Source: Trichuris trichiura (lineage: Eukaryota > Nematoda > Enoplea > Trichinellida > Trichuridae). Taken from it: a stretch of 64,000 bases of DNA. The position numbers and the translations under genes are program-made. This document shows positions 55,197-64,000 of the stretch, one piece after another (the first letter of the stretch is position 1; every line of letters starts with the position of its first letter). Location: assembly GCA_037903355.1 (NCBI GenBank), contig JBAJFE010000052.1, positions 248,001 through 312,000 on the forward strand. Direction: 5' to 3'. The notes under the pieces were generated by a model. That model did not search any database, was not told the origin of the DNA, and saw only the letters and a program-made list of their open reading frames with translations.

Positions 55197-55658
55197 TGGG
55201 ACGATCGTTTGAGCTTACGGTCTCCGAAGCGTCGTTGGTCCGACGATCTATGGCCCACTGCTCGTCAGATCGAAAACATCGACCGTGCATCATTCTCATC
55301 ACCGACCTCTGCGGAACCAGGAGCTACGCATTCCGCGAGCACAGGAGTTTCGTCAGTGATCAACGATGATAAGAAGTTTCAAGTTACTTTGGACGTCACA
55401 CACTTCAAGCGGGAAAAGTTCGAAATAACAACAAAGGATGATCGACTAATAATCGAAGGAAAGCCTGAGGAAAACAAGGATGATCATGGTTACGTCAAGC
55501 GTGAATTCACTCGCGCTTATTGGCTACCTAAAGGCATCAACCCAGAAAGCTTCAAGTCGAACTTGTCGCCGAATGGTTTGCTTACTATTGAAGCTGCGAA
55601 GGTCGGTAGACTGCACTCAGTCGAGCACAAAATTCCAATCAAAAGACCAAAGAAATGA
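55197..55658 (+). CDS. Small heat shock protein (Hsp20)
   Basis: This is an ATP-independent chaperone that binds unfolding proteins. The N-terminal arm is Trp- and Arg-rich (WDDRLSLRSPKRRW). An alpha-crystallin domain runs over about the last 100 residues: FQVTLDVTHFKREKFEI, DRLIIEGKPEE, HGYVKREFTRAYWLP, and the signature LSPNGLLTIEA. The tail has the I-x-I motif (HKIPIKRPKK). The frame has no ATG before 55197. A TAG at 55194-55196 closes it, and TTTTCGTAG could be a splice acceptor. Alternatively, an ATG at 55174 in another frame encodes MSGTPFR, which would lead naturally into this protein if one base were missing near 55196. Two polyadenylation signals follow the stop. Confidence 0.9.
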   Translation, partial: WDDRLSLRSPKRRWSDDLWPTARQIENIDRASFSSPTSAEPGATHSASTGVSSVINDDKKFQVTLDVTHFKREKFEITTKDDRLIIEGKPEENKDDHGYVKREFTRAYWLPKGINPESFKSNLSPNGLLTIEAAKVGRLHSVEHKIPIKRPKK

Positions 55659-55767
55659 ACTTTCGTGTTCCCGCAAAAATCTCGTATGACTTGCACACCT
55701 TCACATATCGAAAAGTACAATAACTATTGCATTACTTTTAGGGTTAGAATGTTTGACAGTTATGGTC

Positions 55768-55798
55768 AATAAACGCTGCCATTGACTGATCTAATAAA
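55768..55798 (+). promoter_or_regulatory. Polyadenylation signals
   Basis: Two AATAAA hexamers, at 55768-55773 and 55793-55798, lie 110-140 bases after the stop of the small heat shock gene on its strand. They are placed as expected for 3' end formation. Confidence 0.65.
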
Positions 55799-56179
55799 CT
55801 TTTAAAATGTTCACTCAGACTTACACTTTTTTGCCACCTATGCGACTTCGCACAATGCTACAGCGTTATGGCAATCGATGGTCCAGGTTAATTATAGCCA
55901 GTGACCGTACGGGACGGCAGGCAACCGAACTTGTTGGCTTTACTGTATTATCAAGATTTCGCCATTGAAAACTGAGCAACAGAGTCTTGGCACTTTTAGT
56001 GTGTCAATTGGTTTGATTTTCCGTATAGGCTTAGTCTACGGAAACTGTTCGCGAACTCACAGTGAGCAACAACTACAACGGGCAGTTATTTACACAATGC
56101 CTCAATGAACTAACGATGTTCGAGTAGCAATTACTTCCCGAAAACTTCGCATCTTTCATGTACTCTCATAAACAGCTTC
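55799..56179. other. Spacer between convergent genes
   Basis: This lies between the 3' end of the heat shock gene (plus) and the 3' end of the dsRNA-binding gene (minus). No further feature was recognised. Confidence 0.4.
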
Positions 56180-57314
56180 CTACGCGTGTAAGGAACGACG
56201 ATAAAATATAGGAACACTATTATGAACAATTATACTTTCATTATTTAAACTACAGTTCAATAGCTGCAGAGACAACACAAGCGAAGTTTCGTTAGTTACT
56301 GCAATCCCATTCATGCAATTCAGTGCGAGAAAAGAAACAGCCGCTTTTGCCTTTCTCCCCGAATTGCCGGTCGCTTTGAATTTTTGACCGGATTCCAACT
56401 TGACTGCAGCGAGAAAATTGCCACTCGTTTCTTCCGTGCAGGAGAGTTGACACTTCACGCTCTTCATATGGCAGAACCTCTTCGGTTCCATAATATGCCC
56501 CGTTCGAGGGGCCTCAACCATCTGACTTTCCATATCTGACGTACTATTAACACCTGCAAAATTCAATACGCGTCAGCCAGAAAACCCAACGGCAGGTAAG
56601 ATTAATACCTCCTTCAGAGGAGTGCGGCTCCAAGGCCTCTGACATCAGATTCCTTAAAACATAAAATGTTAGCTCACCCAATGTCGACTTTGAAGCAGAA
56701 TATGAAAATCAGAAACTGTACAATGAAACGATAGAATCGACCAAGTTTAAAATAAAGCAAACTAAGAAGAAGACAGGAAAATTAAAACGAAGAAAGAAAA
56801 AGTTAATGAAGCCCTGTGACAAGCAAAGGAGTGCGATGGTTAAAATAGAGTCATTCATATACCTGTGCCAACTTCGAATCTTGACAATAAAAAATTTCGA
56901 AGTGTTAGAAAAAAGGTGAAGGGCTTTTCGCGACAAATGAAAATGTACGCTTTTGGAAAGTGTTAATCGGCGGTCCCATTAAATTGTTGACTTACAGATA
57001 GGCCTCGCATTCCGCAGCGTCTTCTGCAAGGCCCCAGTTTGCTTGTACACCATCGGAGCATAAAAATTGCAGAAACGACAAAGCGGCCTCCTGCTTTGCT
57101 GCCCTTTTACTTTTGGCAACTCCCCAGGAAACACCATCGCCCACTTTCAGTGAGGCGCTAAATCGCAGACGTTGCTAGAAAAAAGTGAATATAACGTAGC
57201 TAAGCAAAAAGCGTTACAATTAAATACCTGGTCGAACTTAATATCGTACAAGCAGGAGAAGCCGTTTCGGCGCCAGGCAAACAGGTTAATGTGATCCAAT
57301 GGTGTTTTCAGCCT
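56180..57314 (-). CDS. Two-domain dsRNA-binding protein
   Basis: The exons on the minus strand are 57314-57228, 57174-56996, 56652-56609, 56553-56300 and probably 56263-56180 (TAG), all in phase. The first domain spans exons 1-2: PLDHINLFAWRRNGF, FSASLKV and AKSKRAAKQEAALSFL, a double-stranded RNA-binding motif with its basic C-terminal helix. The second spans exon 4: VKCQLSCTEE, FLAAVKLESGQKFKATG and NSGRKAKAAVSFLAL. Known proteins with two such motifs include TARBP2/R2D2/RDE-4 types and Staufen fragments; I cannot tell which applies. In domain 1 the usual GxGxSKK loop reads WGVAKSK, so its RNA contacts may be weak. The first coding exon upstream of 57314 was not found, and the last intron (36 nt) may instead be read through. 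Confidence 0.82.
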
Positions 57315-58520
57315 CTGCAAACAAGTTCTTATTACACTTAAAAAACAATTTTTGCAGGTTTGCCAAAGTGCGCAACTCGGAGCGGCTAAACAGCAGCCGC
57401 AAATTTCGCCCCTGTTTCAAAGCATATTTTGTCAGTTTTAATTACGGAGGCATAAAGTTTTCTATCCTCCTAAGCAGGAGGTCGCTTCGCAATCATTTGC
57501 CTTCGGGATGCGATGAGGCGAGAAATCTCTAACGTCTAATAAGCGGTTAGAAGACAGGCTATTGCGATGCAACAAAGTATGAAGCTTCATCAGAACGTAT
57601 TCCAGATACAGGGGTTCTCTGACCTAACGACGGGCCCGTCAAAGGAAAACGTCCATTTCGGAATTTATGTTTTGTTATTTCTGTATACGTAAATATAAGA
57701 GACTGCTATTGTGAGAACTCGCGAAAGCTGGCCACCATATTCAAGTGCTTCTCGTAGTTATAAACAAATGTAAACAGGAAGACAGAAGAGTGTAGAAACA
57801 AAACTAGATGCCTTCCTAACGCAGCCTACTCCTAGTACGCTACTGATCATCACAGGGGTACATTCTTTCAGCCATCATTGAGTCAGTAGAAAAAGAACTT
57901 CATCAGGATGTCGCTATAGCATTAGTATCCTCCTGCAAGTATCACTTGGGTATGTGGAACGAACCAATGAGCTGTCGTATGCATATCTACATTAATGTAC
58001 TTGCTGTATACAGAATTACATGTTATTAACCCCAGAACAGAATTGCTGTATTTTAAGGCAGGCTTGTACGACTTGATTTCTTTCAACTGTAACCTAATTA
58101 AGGAGTTGAATCATGTTAAGCCAGGATGGATGAAACTTTCACAATCAAGTAGTTCTTATTTTCAGTATGGGTTCGACACAGTTCGTTATATCGATTTTGA
58201 AGCGATGACCTGCAGTGGCAGTTCGCCTTGCCTTTGCTGAAATCAGCTTTATGTCGTGCAGCTTAACTTCATCTTAGCTTCAGCTAAAAGCCAAACGTGT
58301 ATCAGTGGTGACATTAAACCAATGTGTGGCCAACGGAACCAATGGGGAAACCATCACTAGAAAAAGGCCGCTTCCGCGATCCGGTTCGCCATTAGACGCG
58401 TTGCTTAGACGTATCGACTTAAGATGAAATTCTTAGAAGGAAATGTATCATAAGTCAAGGACCCGCAGTAATATCTGTTCGGGTCACTTCCTTGTGCTAA
58501 GCCAGAGAGTAAAATTAAAC
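57315..58520. other. Upstream region of the dsRNA-binding gene
   Basis: The missing start exon should lie here on the minus strand. A fragment reading TGAKFAAAV near 57395-57425 hints at a further degraded motif. At about 57613-57630 the sequence CTAACGACGGGCCCGTC may be a remnant of a family A hairpin core. No firm exon was found. Confidence 0.35.
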
Positions 58521-58666
58521 AGTCTGACAAGAAGACGTGGTTTCTTGGTACGGGACCGTATGTTTTCATAATGAAAAAACTTTATTACGGACAGATTCCC
58601 GTTTTTATGGGTGAAGAAACTCCGGAGCTTTCGGGTCAATCGAGACCCGTCTTCAGCGGTCTTAAA
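58521..58666 (-). repeat. Family A copy with intact hairpin core
   Basis: Read on the minus strand, the core is CTGAAGAC, GGGTC, TCGATT, GACCC, GAAAGCTCCGGAG. It is followed outward by AACGGGAATCTGTCCGTAAT, the CATTATGAAAAC block and the tail ACGGTCCCGTACCAAGAAAC. It sits head-to-tail with the next copy at 58695-58843. Confidence 0.93.
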
Positions 58667-58694
58667 TTCTAAATGTGACATTTATAGATATAAT

Positions 58695-58843
58695 GTCTTC
58701 GTACGGGACCAAATAATTTCATTTTGGCTTCTTTTGTACGGATTTTCTGTGTCCCGTTGAATAAACTTTTATTAATAAACTTTTCTTAATAAAATGTCCG
58801 TAGCTTTCGGGTCCGAACTTGACCCGTCATCAGCGGTCTAAGG
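58695..58843 (-). repeat. Second family A copy, abutting an exon
   Basis: On the minus strand the core is CTGATGAC, GGGTC, AAGTTCG, GACCC, GAAAGCTACGG, with the outer AACGGGACACAG block and the GGTCCCGTAC tail. The core's 5' side touches the end of the duplicated dsRNA-binding exon at 58845, so this copy marks the point where the duplicated gene stops. Confidence 0.92.
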
Positions 58844-58844
58844 A

Positions 58845-59738
58845 TTGACGTATTTCAGCGCGAGGAAAGACACAGCCGCTTTTGCCTTTCTTCCCGAATT
58901 GCCGGTCGCGCTGAATTTTTGACCGGAACCCAATTTGACCACCGCCACAAATTTGCCATTGCCTTCTTCCGAGCAGGTGAGTTGACACCTCACTCTCCTC
59001 ATGTGGCAGAGCCTCTTCAATTCCATAACATGTCCCACTCGAGGGGCCTCAGCCATCTGACTTTCCTCATTTGATCTACTACTAACACCTGCAAAATTCA
59101 ATACGCGTCAGCCATAAAAGCCAACGGCAGGTAAGATTAATACCTCCTTCCGAGGCGTGTGGCTCCAAGGCCTCTGACATCCGATTCCTTAAAACATAAA
59201 ATGTTAGCTCACCCAATGTCGACTTTGAAGCAGAATATGAAAATCAGAAACTGTACAATGAAACGATAGAATCGAACAAGTTTAAAACAAAGCAAACTAA
59301 GAAGAACACAGGAAAATTGAAACGAAGAAATAAGAAGTTAATGAAGCCCTCTGACAACGAAAGAAGTGCGATGGTTAAAATGAAATCATTCATATGCCTG
59401 TTCCAACTCCGAATCTTGACAATAAAAAATTTCGGAGCATTAAAAGAAAGGTGAAGGGATTTCCGTGACAAATGAAAATGTACGCTTTCGGAAAGTATTA
59501 ATCGGCGGTGCCATTAAATTGTCGACTTACAGATAGGCCTCGCATTCCGCAGCGTCTTCTGGAAGACCCCAGTTTGCTTGTACACCACTGGAGCACAAAA
59601 ACCGCAGAAACGACAAAGCGACCTCCTGCTTTGCTGTCCTTTTACTTTTGCCAACTGCCGAGAAACTGCGATCGCCCACTTTCAGGGAGGCGCTAAATCG
59701 CAGGCGTTGCTAGAAAAAATTGAATACAACGTAGCTAT
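58845..59738 (-). pseudogene. Partial tandem copy of the dsRNA-binding gene
   Basis: This is a direct duplicate of 56314-57185 at high identity. It keeps exon 2 (59709-59531), exon 3 (59187-59144) and most of exon 4 (59088 to about 58845), each open and with the same splice sites and phases. It lacks the first-exon counterpart of 57314-57228, and exon 4 ends at KYVNP and a stop where the repeat begins. Here domain 1 has the normal loop (SAVGKSKRTAKQEVALSFL), closer to the family than the main copy. It may be a dead fragment, or it may use other end exons. The older sequence seems the better preserved one in this loop. Confidence 0.8.
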
Positions 59739-59890
59739 CTTCTACTAAAGATTGAGTGACTTTCGGCATGCGACTTTTTCTCCGAAGCGAGGTGAGATGA
59801 CCAAGTCAGGGCTGGACGCCATACGGCGGGATGATAAGGTGTTTAAGCTAGTCAAAACTACAGTACGTTTAGCAAGTTTACTGTTCAAAT

Positions 59891-59908
59891 GAGAGAGAGA
59901 GAGAGAGG
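59891..59908. repeat. Short (GA)n run
   Basis: A run of about nine GA units lies in the spacer between the dsRNA-binding copy and the Tigger-like MITE. It may be a simple repeat only. The rest of 59739-60094 shows no gene. Confidence 0.9.
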
Positions 59909-60094
59909 CTAAAGTAAACCTTATGAAAGAATACGTGGAAAGAAAGTGGACAGAGAAACGGTAGCAGGCGTTCTAAGCGCAGAAAGCCACCACGGCTACG
60001 TATTGCGACTTTTTGTCGCTTACTTGTAGGGGCTGGCTTTTGAAAACGTCAACCCTGACAAGTTAAGAATAAAGTTAAAGGACCTGTGAAAATA

Positions 60095-61236
60095 CAGTGA
60101 AACCTCCCTAATCCGAACCTCTCTAATCCGAATCCCTCTCTAATCCGAATTCGTGGAAGAGAACAATAGAACGACAGTACACAATAAAGATAATTAGGCT
60201 ACTTGTGCGAAACGCACAGTCATTAGGTGGAAACGGCTATAAGGGCAGCAAACAACTAGCCAATGGTCCTTCCGGTATATGCTAACATAGGCACAGTCCA
60301 GCCACGGCTTTGGCGAGCTAATCTGGACCAATAGGTTGGCTGCAACAATTCACCTCGTGACATAGGCTTCCACAAATAAACGGAAATATGCAACATAGCG
60401 GTCAATATTGACAGACAGAGCTTGTCATATGATCAATACGCCGCGGGAGTCAATCTAATTGCAGATGTGCACAAAAATAGAATCGTGTTATGTGAAGGTA
60501 GGGCTACCAGAGAGTAGGCATTATACGAGAAGAGACCGTATTTAAGGAGAGCAATACGGGAGTCATTATCACTGTGTTCTGGTGTGTTATACGGTTGTGC
60601 AGTTGTCCAAATGTATAAAAAAGCACATTACGCTCACGATAGAGAAGAAGGTGAGATAATCAAAGCATTGAAGAGGGGAGTGAAGAACAGGAAGAATGCG
60701 ATGGACGGCGCCTTTTATGCTTAAAAAGCGTTCGTGACTTAGCCGTAGCAAACGTCAAAGCCTGTTGAAGCAGACGCTAATAACTGACTACATAAAATAA
60801 ATTTAGACTTCGTGGACTTATATTGCACAGGTAGAAGGAAGGAAAGCGCAACCCGAAACAAAGGTTACAATGGCCCAGAAATCACACAATAATCAGCGCT
60901 AACTCAATTTCTTTTTTTAGAACTGGCCAGCAACTACGAATATGGAAAATAAGTTCATGGCAACTATTTCCCATGTCGCTTCGCGGTACAGCGTCCACAC
61001 CATATAAGAAACTCGTTTCCGCTGGTCAATCGTTTTCCTGATCAGACGGACTTTGCTTCGTTAAGCTATTCACCGCTTGCAGAGGCTGACATCGCGCTGT
61101 AGACGCCAGGAAAATGCATCTAAAATTGCATTACCTGCTTTTCTGTGGCCTACTGTAAGCCTCCTCCATAATCCGAATTCTTCTATAATCCGAACTACCC
61201 CCGCCCCGACGTGTTCGGATTAGGGAGGTTTCACTG
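60095..61236. mobile_element. Non-autonomous Tigger-like element
   Basis: The ends CAGTGAAACCTCCCTAATCC and GGATTAGGGAGGTTTCACTG are exact inverted repeats (about 24 bp with GAAC beyond), flanked by TA on both sides (60093-60094, 61237-61238). Subterminal TAATCCGAA blocks recur near both ends. At 1142 bp it has no transposase frame. TA duplication and CAGTG ends place it with pogo/Tigger, but its ends differ from those of the 45826-48571 element, so another autonomous partner is implied. Confidence 0.92.
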
Positions 61237-61441
61237 TAATCTTTGACTAGACTTAATGAACGACCTGCTATTCTCATACCCTCTGCTGGACGACTGAAAC
61301 TGGTGAAATTTTAAGATTCACTTATTTTACAAACCTATTGTTCACGGTTTAAGAGCAGAGTTTGTTAACGCACATTTTTCTCGTAATAAATATTCCGCGA
61401 GCTCATGGTTTAGAATATCTTGTCCCATAATCGAGACTTAT

Positions 61442-61723
61442 TTATTCCCACTGTAACAGTCCCATCCTAGGAAAACGAGACAAAAACTCACCGACCGCTG
61501 GGCCACTCTTTCTCGTGGTTCGCACCTGTTCTTTATGCATCCCATAAATAGGATGCACACACATGAACAAATGCAAACCCTTTAAAACGATACGAATTCC
61601 AACAGTTCCAACTACTATGACACTGATAAGAGCATTGTTGACTGATGTGCAGGTTAAAATGTTTTGTAGGCCGAAAGATTTCTTCTGACGCACGGCGTTT
61701 TGACGCGAAAGTTTAGTTTCCAT
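61442..61723 (-). CDS. Possible first coding exon, unknown
   Basis: The minus-strand frame starts METKLSRQNAVRQKKSFGL, has a hydrophobic part (LISVIVVGTVGIRIVLKGLHLF), and reaches a strong donor, GGTCG|GTGAGT, near 61491. GC content is higher than around it. No partner exon was found: the next DNA downstream is the Tigger-like element. The family is unknown and it could be chance. Confidence 0.22.
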   Translation of the reverse strand: METKLSRQNAVRQKKSFGLQNILTCTSVNNALISVIVVGTVGIRIVLKGLHLFMCVHPIYGMHKEQVRTTRKSGPAVGEFLSRFPRMGLLQWE

Positions 61724-62137
61724 TCGTGGCTGTCGTTGCTCAATCTACTTTTCAGCATTTAGGCGTAGGGTGAAACCAAGCTTTTGTTGTAGTCATAGGG
61801 ACGCTATTTACCACAGCCACGCGAGCTACCCACCATAACTCGTCGTAAGATGGTTTACATCCAGAAAAGATGAGGCCATCCTTTTCTTTCTTTACCTGCG
61901 CCTAAGCCTAAGCATTAGCTCTTATTTTAGCTTCGGAAAGTGCAGGGTGAAATGAGTGGCAACAAAAGTTTGCCCTAACCAATCATTCACTTACTTCGGG
62001 CGGGCTGGCCATCACGTACTGCTATAACCTGAGTTTACACGTAAACATAAGAGATCATTTTGCTGCTTTGGTTTAACTGACAACCCGCATGCTTAACAGT
62101 ACGGGCAGAACAGGACGGTCAACATTTTTCTCTAGTG

Positions 62138-62275
62138 AAGGGTGCAGTAGATGGCATCGCTGCTCTGTTGCGAACAATAACAGTTGGGGTTATTCTTGGC
62201 CTTTGGATGGCTGCGATTTTCGGCTTTCGATTCGTTGTTGCTAATTGTAATTGCGAATGCTATGCTTCGTAGGGT
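62138..62275 (+). CDS. Possible membrane-spanning last exon
   Basis: After a pyrimidine-rich acceptor TTTTTCTCTAG (ending about 62138) the plus frame reads KGAVDGIAALLRTITVGVIL, then LWMAAIFGFRFVVA, then a Cys-rich end and TAG. This looks like a C-terminal membrane anchor. No upstream exon was found, and the DNA just before (61866-62120) resembles the MITE-like family of 4017-4213. Confidence 0.2.
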
Positions 62276-62730
62276 TGACGTATAGGTTTTGTTCGTTCAT
62301 AAATGGTTAAACTTAGCTCAGCGAAGCGATTTTGAGTAGATCAAACGGGATGAAACCGTGTGCGTTTAAACGTAGCGTATTAATACATATATAGCGCGTA
62401 TATGATGAGTAGTACGTAACAAGAGCATCAGGTCTTCGCTAATGGTGATTGGTCCACGTTAAGGCAGTGCCAATTTGCTTATTTCACGCCAATGACAATT
62501 GGTTTATTGAAAGCTTATGTTGACTAGTCTATTTGCTAACAATCCTGATTTGTTGGTTAAGGAAAAAGCGGCGCGTTGCATGTTATGAAAATTGTTAGTC
62601 CGGATTTCAAGTTTGCGCACTGTTTGCGGTAACGCTTAACAGAGTAACGGACGGACAGGATTATAATATCACAAGTGTTCGTACAACTTTGGAAATAAAA
62701 TGCTGGATTCATGGAGCGACAGTTATACAC

Positions 62731-62858
62731 CGCTGAAGACGGGTCACGTTCGAACCGAAAGCTCCGGAATATCAAAAATATTATCAACCGGACAAACTTT
62801 CCGTAAAAGAAACTCGACATGAAACTATACGGTCCCGTACCAAGAAGTTACATTTACA
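62731..62858 (+). repeat. Solo family A copy
   Basis: The core CTGAAGAC, GGGTC, ACGTTC, GAACC, GAAAGCTCCGGAA starts at 62733. It is followed by AACCGGACAAACTTTCCGTA and the ATGAAACTATACGGTCCCGT tail. One stem pair is lost (GGGTC against GAACC). No inverted partner is present. Confidence 0.88.
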
Positions 62859-63354
62859 AAGCAACAGCTGTGTAATTCCCTCAGCGATTAGTGAATTTTT
62901 ACGATAATGCAGGTCCTGTGAATGCTCTCAAGTTTTCCTATAAAGTAACTGCACGCTGTCGCATTTCCGACCAGTTAAGTTGTTGAATACATCGACCGAT
63001 ACGGACCAATAAATGTGATTCGATGTTCCATCTGTCACGAAATGCAAAACAGCTAAAATGAAACCTGACTACGCAGGGCGTTGGAATAAGGCCAGAAAGT
63101 GCAGCGTGAAAGTCTTTATGTTCAACGCATTAGCGTCTTCACCTGAGAACGCTGTATCAGCTTATTATATGCGAACTGCCTTGTCCAACAAACTTATTCG
63201 AGTTGATAACATTGCTGAACAGGGAATATTACTCTTAATTTATTTGAGCACATATGGCGTTTATATTCTAGCAGATACACGGAACAGCGGATAGGAAAGA
63301 ATGCCAAGCAGTATGATATGAAAGACTTTGTGATAAGCTTGTTTTCCTCTTTAA
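62859..63354. other. No gene recognised
   Basis: The plus open frame at 63058-63294 has no recognisable domain or splice context. Nothing else was seen. Confidence 0.35.
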
Positions 63355-63795
63355 CAGTGATTCCCAAACGGGGTCCCAGGGGCTCCTTGGAGGCCTTGGA
63401 AAACCTGAAGGGGCCCCGGGAAAAACTGGGGATTTAGGGAGTCCCTGGGAACTACGGGGGGCCCCAGGGGGTCCCTGGTAGTCAGTGCCGCAGGACGAGA
63501 GCGATCTGCTGTTCAGGATAGTGAGGCGAGGCGACCTGAGATTACTTCTGACTGTCGAGCCGGACGTAGATAAATTGGTAGTACTGCACCATACCCAGTC
63601 GTCGCACTGAGGTAAGATCAAGCGACGGTCGTCTTGCTCCGAAAAAATATTGAATTTAGATTCAGTGTTGCGCAGCCCTGACAACAGCATCGCAGCCTGA
63701 CTTGCATATTGCGCTACCATTGCTACCAGCCCAAAAAATTGAGGAAGAGGAAACCCAATGCGGCGCTTGTATTCTGAAGGCTCCCGGATCTGCAA
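63355..63795 (-). mobile_element. hAT-like end with decayed frame
   Basis: CAGTGATTCCCAAACGGGGT at 63355 has the form of hAT (Charlie/ZBED) inverted ends. It is followed by GC-rich GGGGCCCC-type DNA, again usual beside such ends. A 175-codon minus-strand frame (63268-63795) overlaps it and could hold a decayed transposase end, but no conserved motif is clear. The other end was not found and may lie beyond the window or be lost. Confidence 0.45.
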
Positions 63796-64000
63796 TTAGC
63801 CGGCTTAAGTCCAGCAATACGAAAAGTACGCCTTCAGTGCCAACTGGAGAATTAAAGGCGTTAATGGCTTCGAATATCGTTAAGGAGCTTACGCCGTTTA
63901 TGGCAGCCAGCTTCCTTACTAACCATTTCGCTCTAGTGCAAAAAAGAAATTCAGCGTTGACTTCGCATCGCCAGGTTTTCCAGCCATTGATCGCACACTT
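63796..64000. other. No gene recognised
   Basis: The window ends here without a further recognisable feature. If the hAT-like element continues, its body would extend through this stretch. Confidence 0.4.

Noticed and set aside
58370..58450. Resemblance to an 18S rRNA segment (TGAAATTCTTAGA)
   Set aside because: Only about 13 bases agree and the flanking rRNA sequence is absent.

Overview
The window is metazoan nuclear DNA: low GC, intron-rich genes and many decayed transposons and foldback repeats. Every gene I could rebuild has very small introns, mostly 43-65 nt, often ending in TTTTAG, TATAG or even AAG. This fits an invertebrate with compact introns. A nematode, perhaps of the Trichinella/mermithid side, is my guess from intron size and gene style, and it is weak. 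Exons are so short that the genes had to be rebuilt by joining splice sites and checking phase, because no long open frame shows them.

Firm genes. (1) 1743-7824, minus: a complete 21-exon membrane dipeptidyl peptidase of the DPP4/S9B family, with type II anchor, double-Glu motif and an intact Ser/Asp/His triad. (2) 42089-45111, minus: a nearly complete ZnT5-like (SLC30A5) zinc transporter with two HxxxD sites and a long His-rich loop; its first exons were not found. (3) 55197-55658, plus: a small heat shock protein. (4) 56180-57314, minus: a two-domain dsRNA-binding protein, and at 58845-59738 a partial tandem copy cut short by a repeat. (5) 49425-50246, minus: a 120-residue membrane protein of unknown family in five exons with consistent phases. 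Weaker candidates are given at 39953-40260, 45394-45768, 48573-48907, 54437-54763, 61442-61723 and 62138-62275.

Mobile DNA. A full-length Tigger/pogo element (45826-48571, TA duplication, imperfect but clear inverted ends) carries a transposase with three in-frame stops. A 1.1-kb non-autonomous Tigger-like element lies at 60095-61236, with a diverged relative near 52348-52907. hAT-like ends occur at 34541-35007 and 63355. A 200-bp MITE-like repeat (4017-4213, 38447-38643) sits inside one DPP4 intron and again near 38.5 kb.

The most unusual content is a dispersed family of foldback repeats that share one hairpin core, CTGANGAC, a 5-bp stem, a 6-7 nt loop, then GAAA. The stem sequence differs between subfamilies (GGGTC/GACCC versus GGAAC/GTTCC) but stays paired, which points to a structure under constraint. 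Many copies are arranged as long inverted pairs, including a perfect 146-bp palindrome, and they cluster at 35.4-37.0 kb with AAT microsatellite and a minisatellite that is itself folded back.

The stretches 7.8-27.7 kb and 50.2-54.4 kb hold little that I can support. Exons as small as those found elsewhere could be hidden there.
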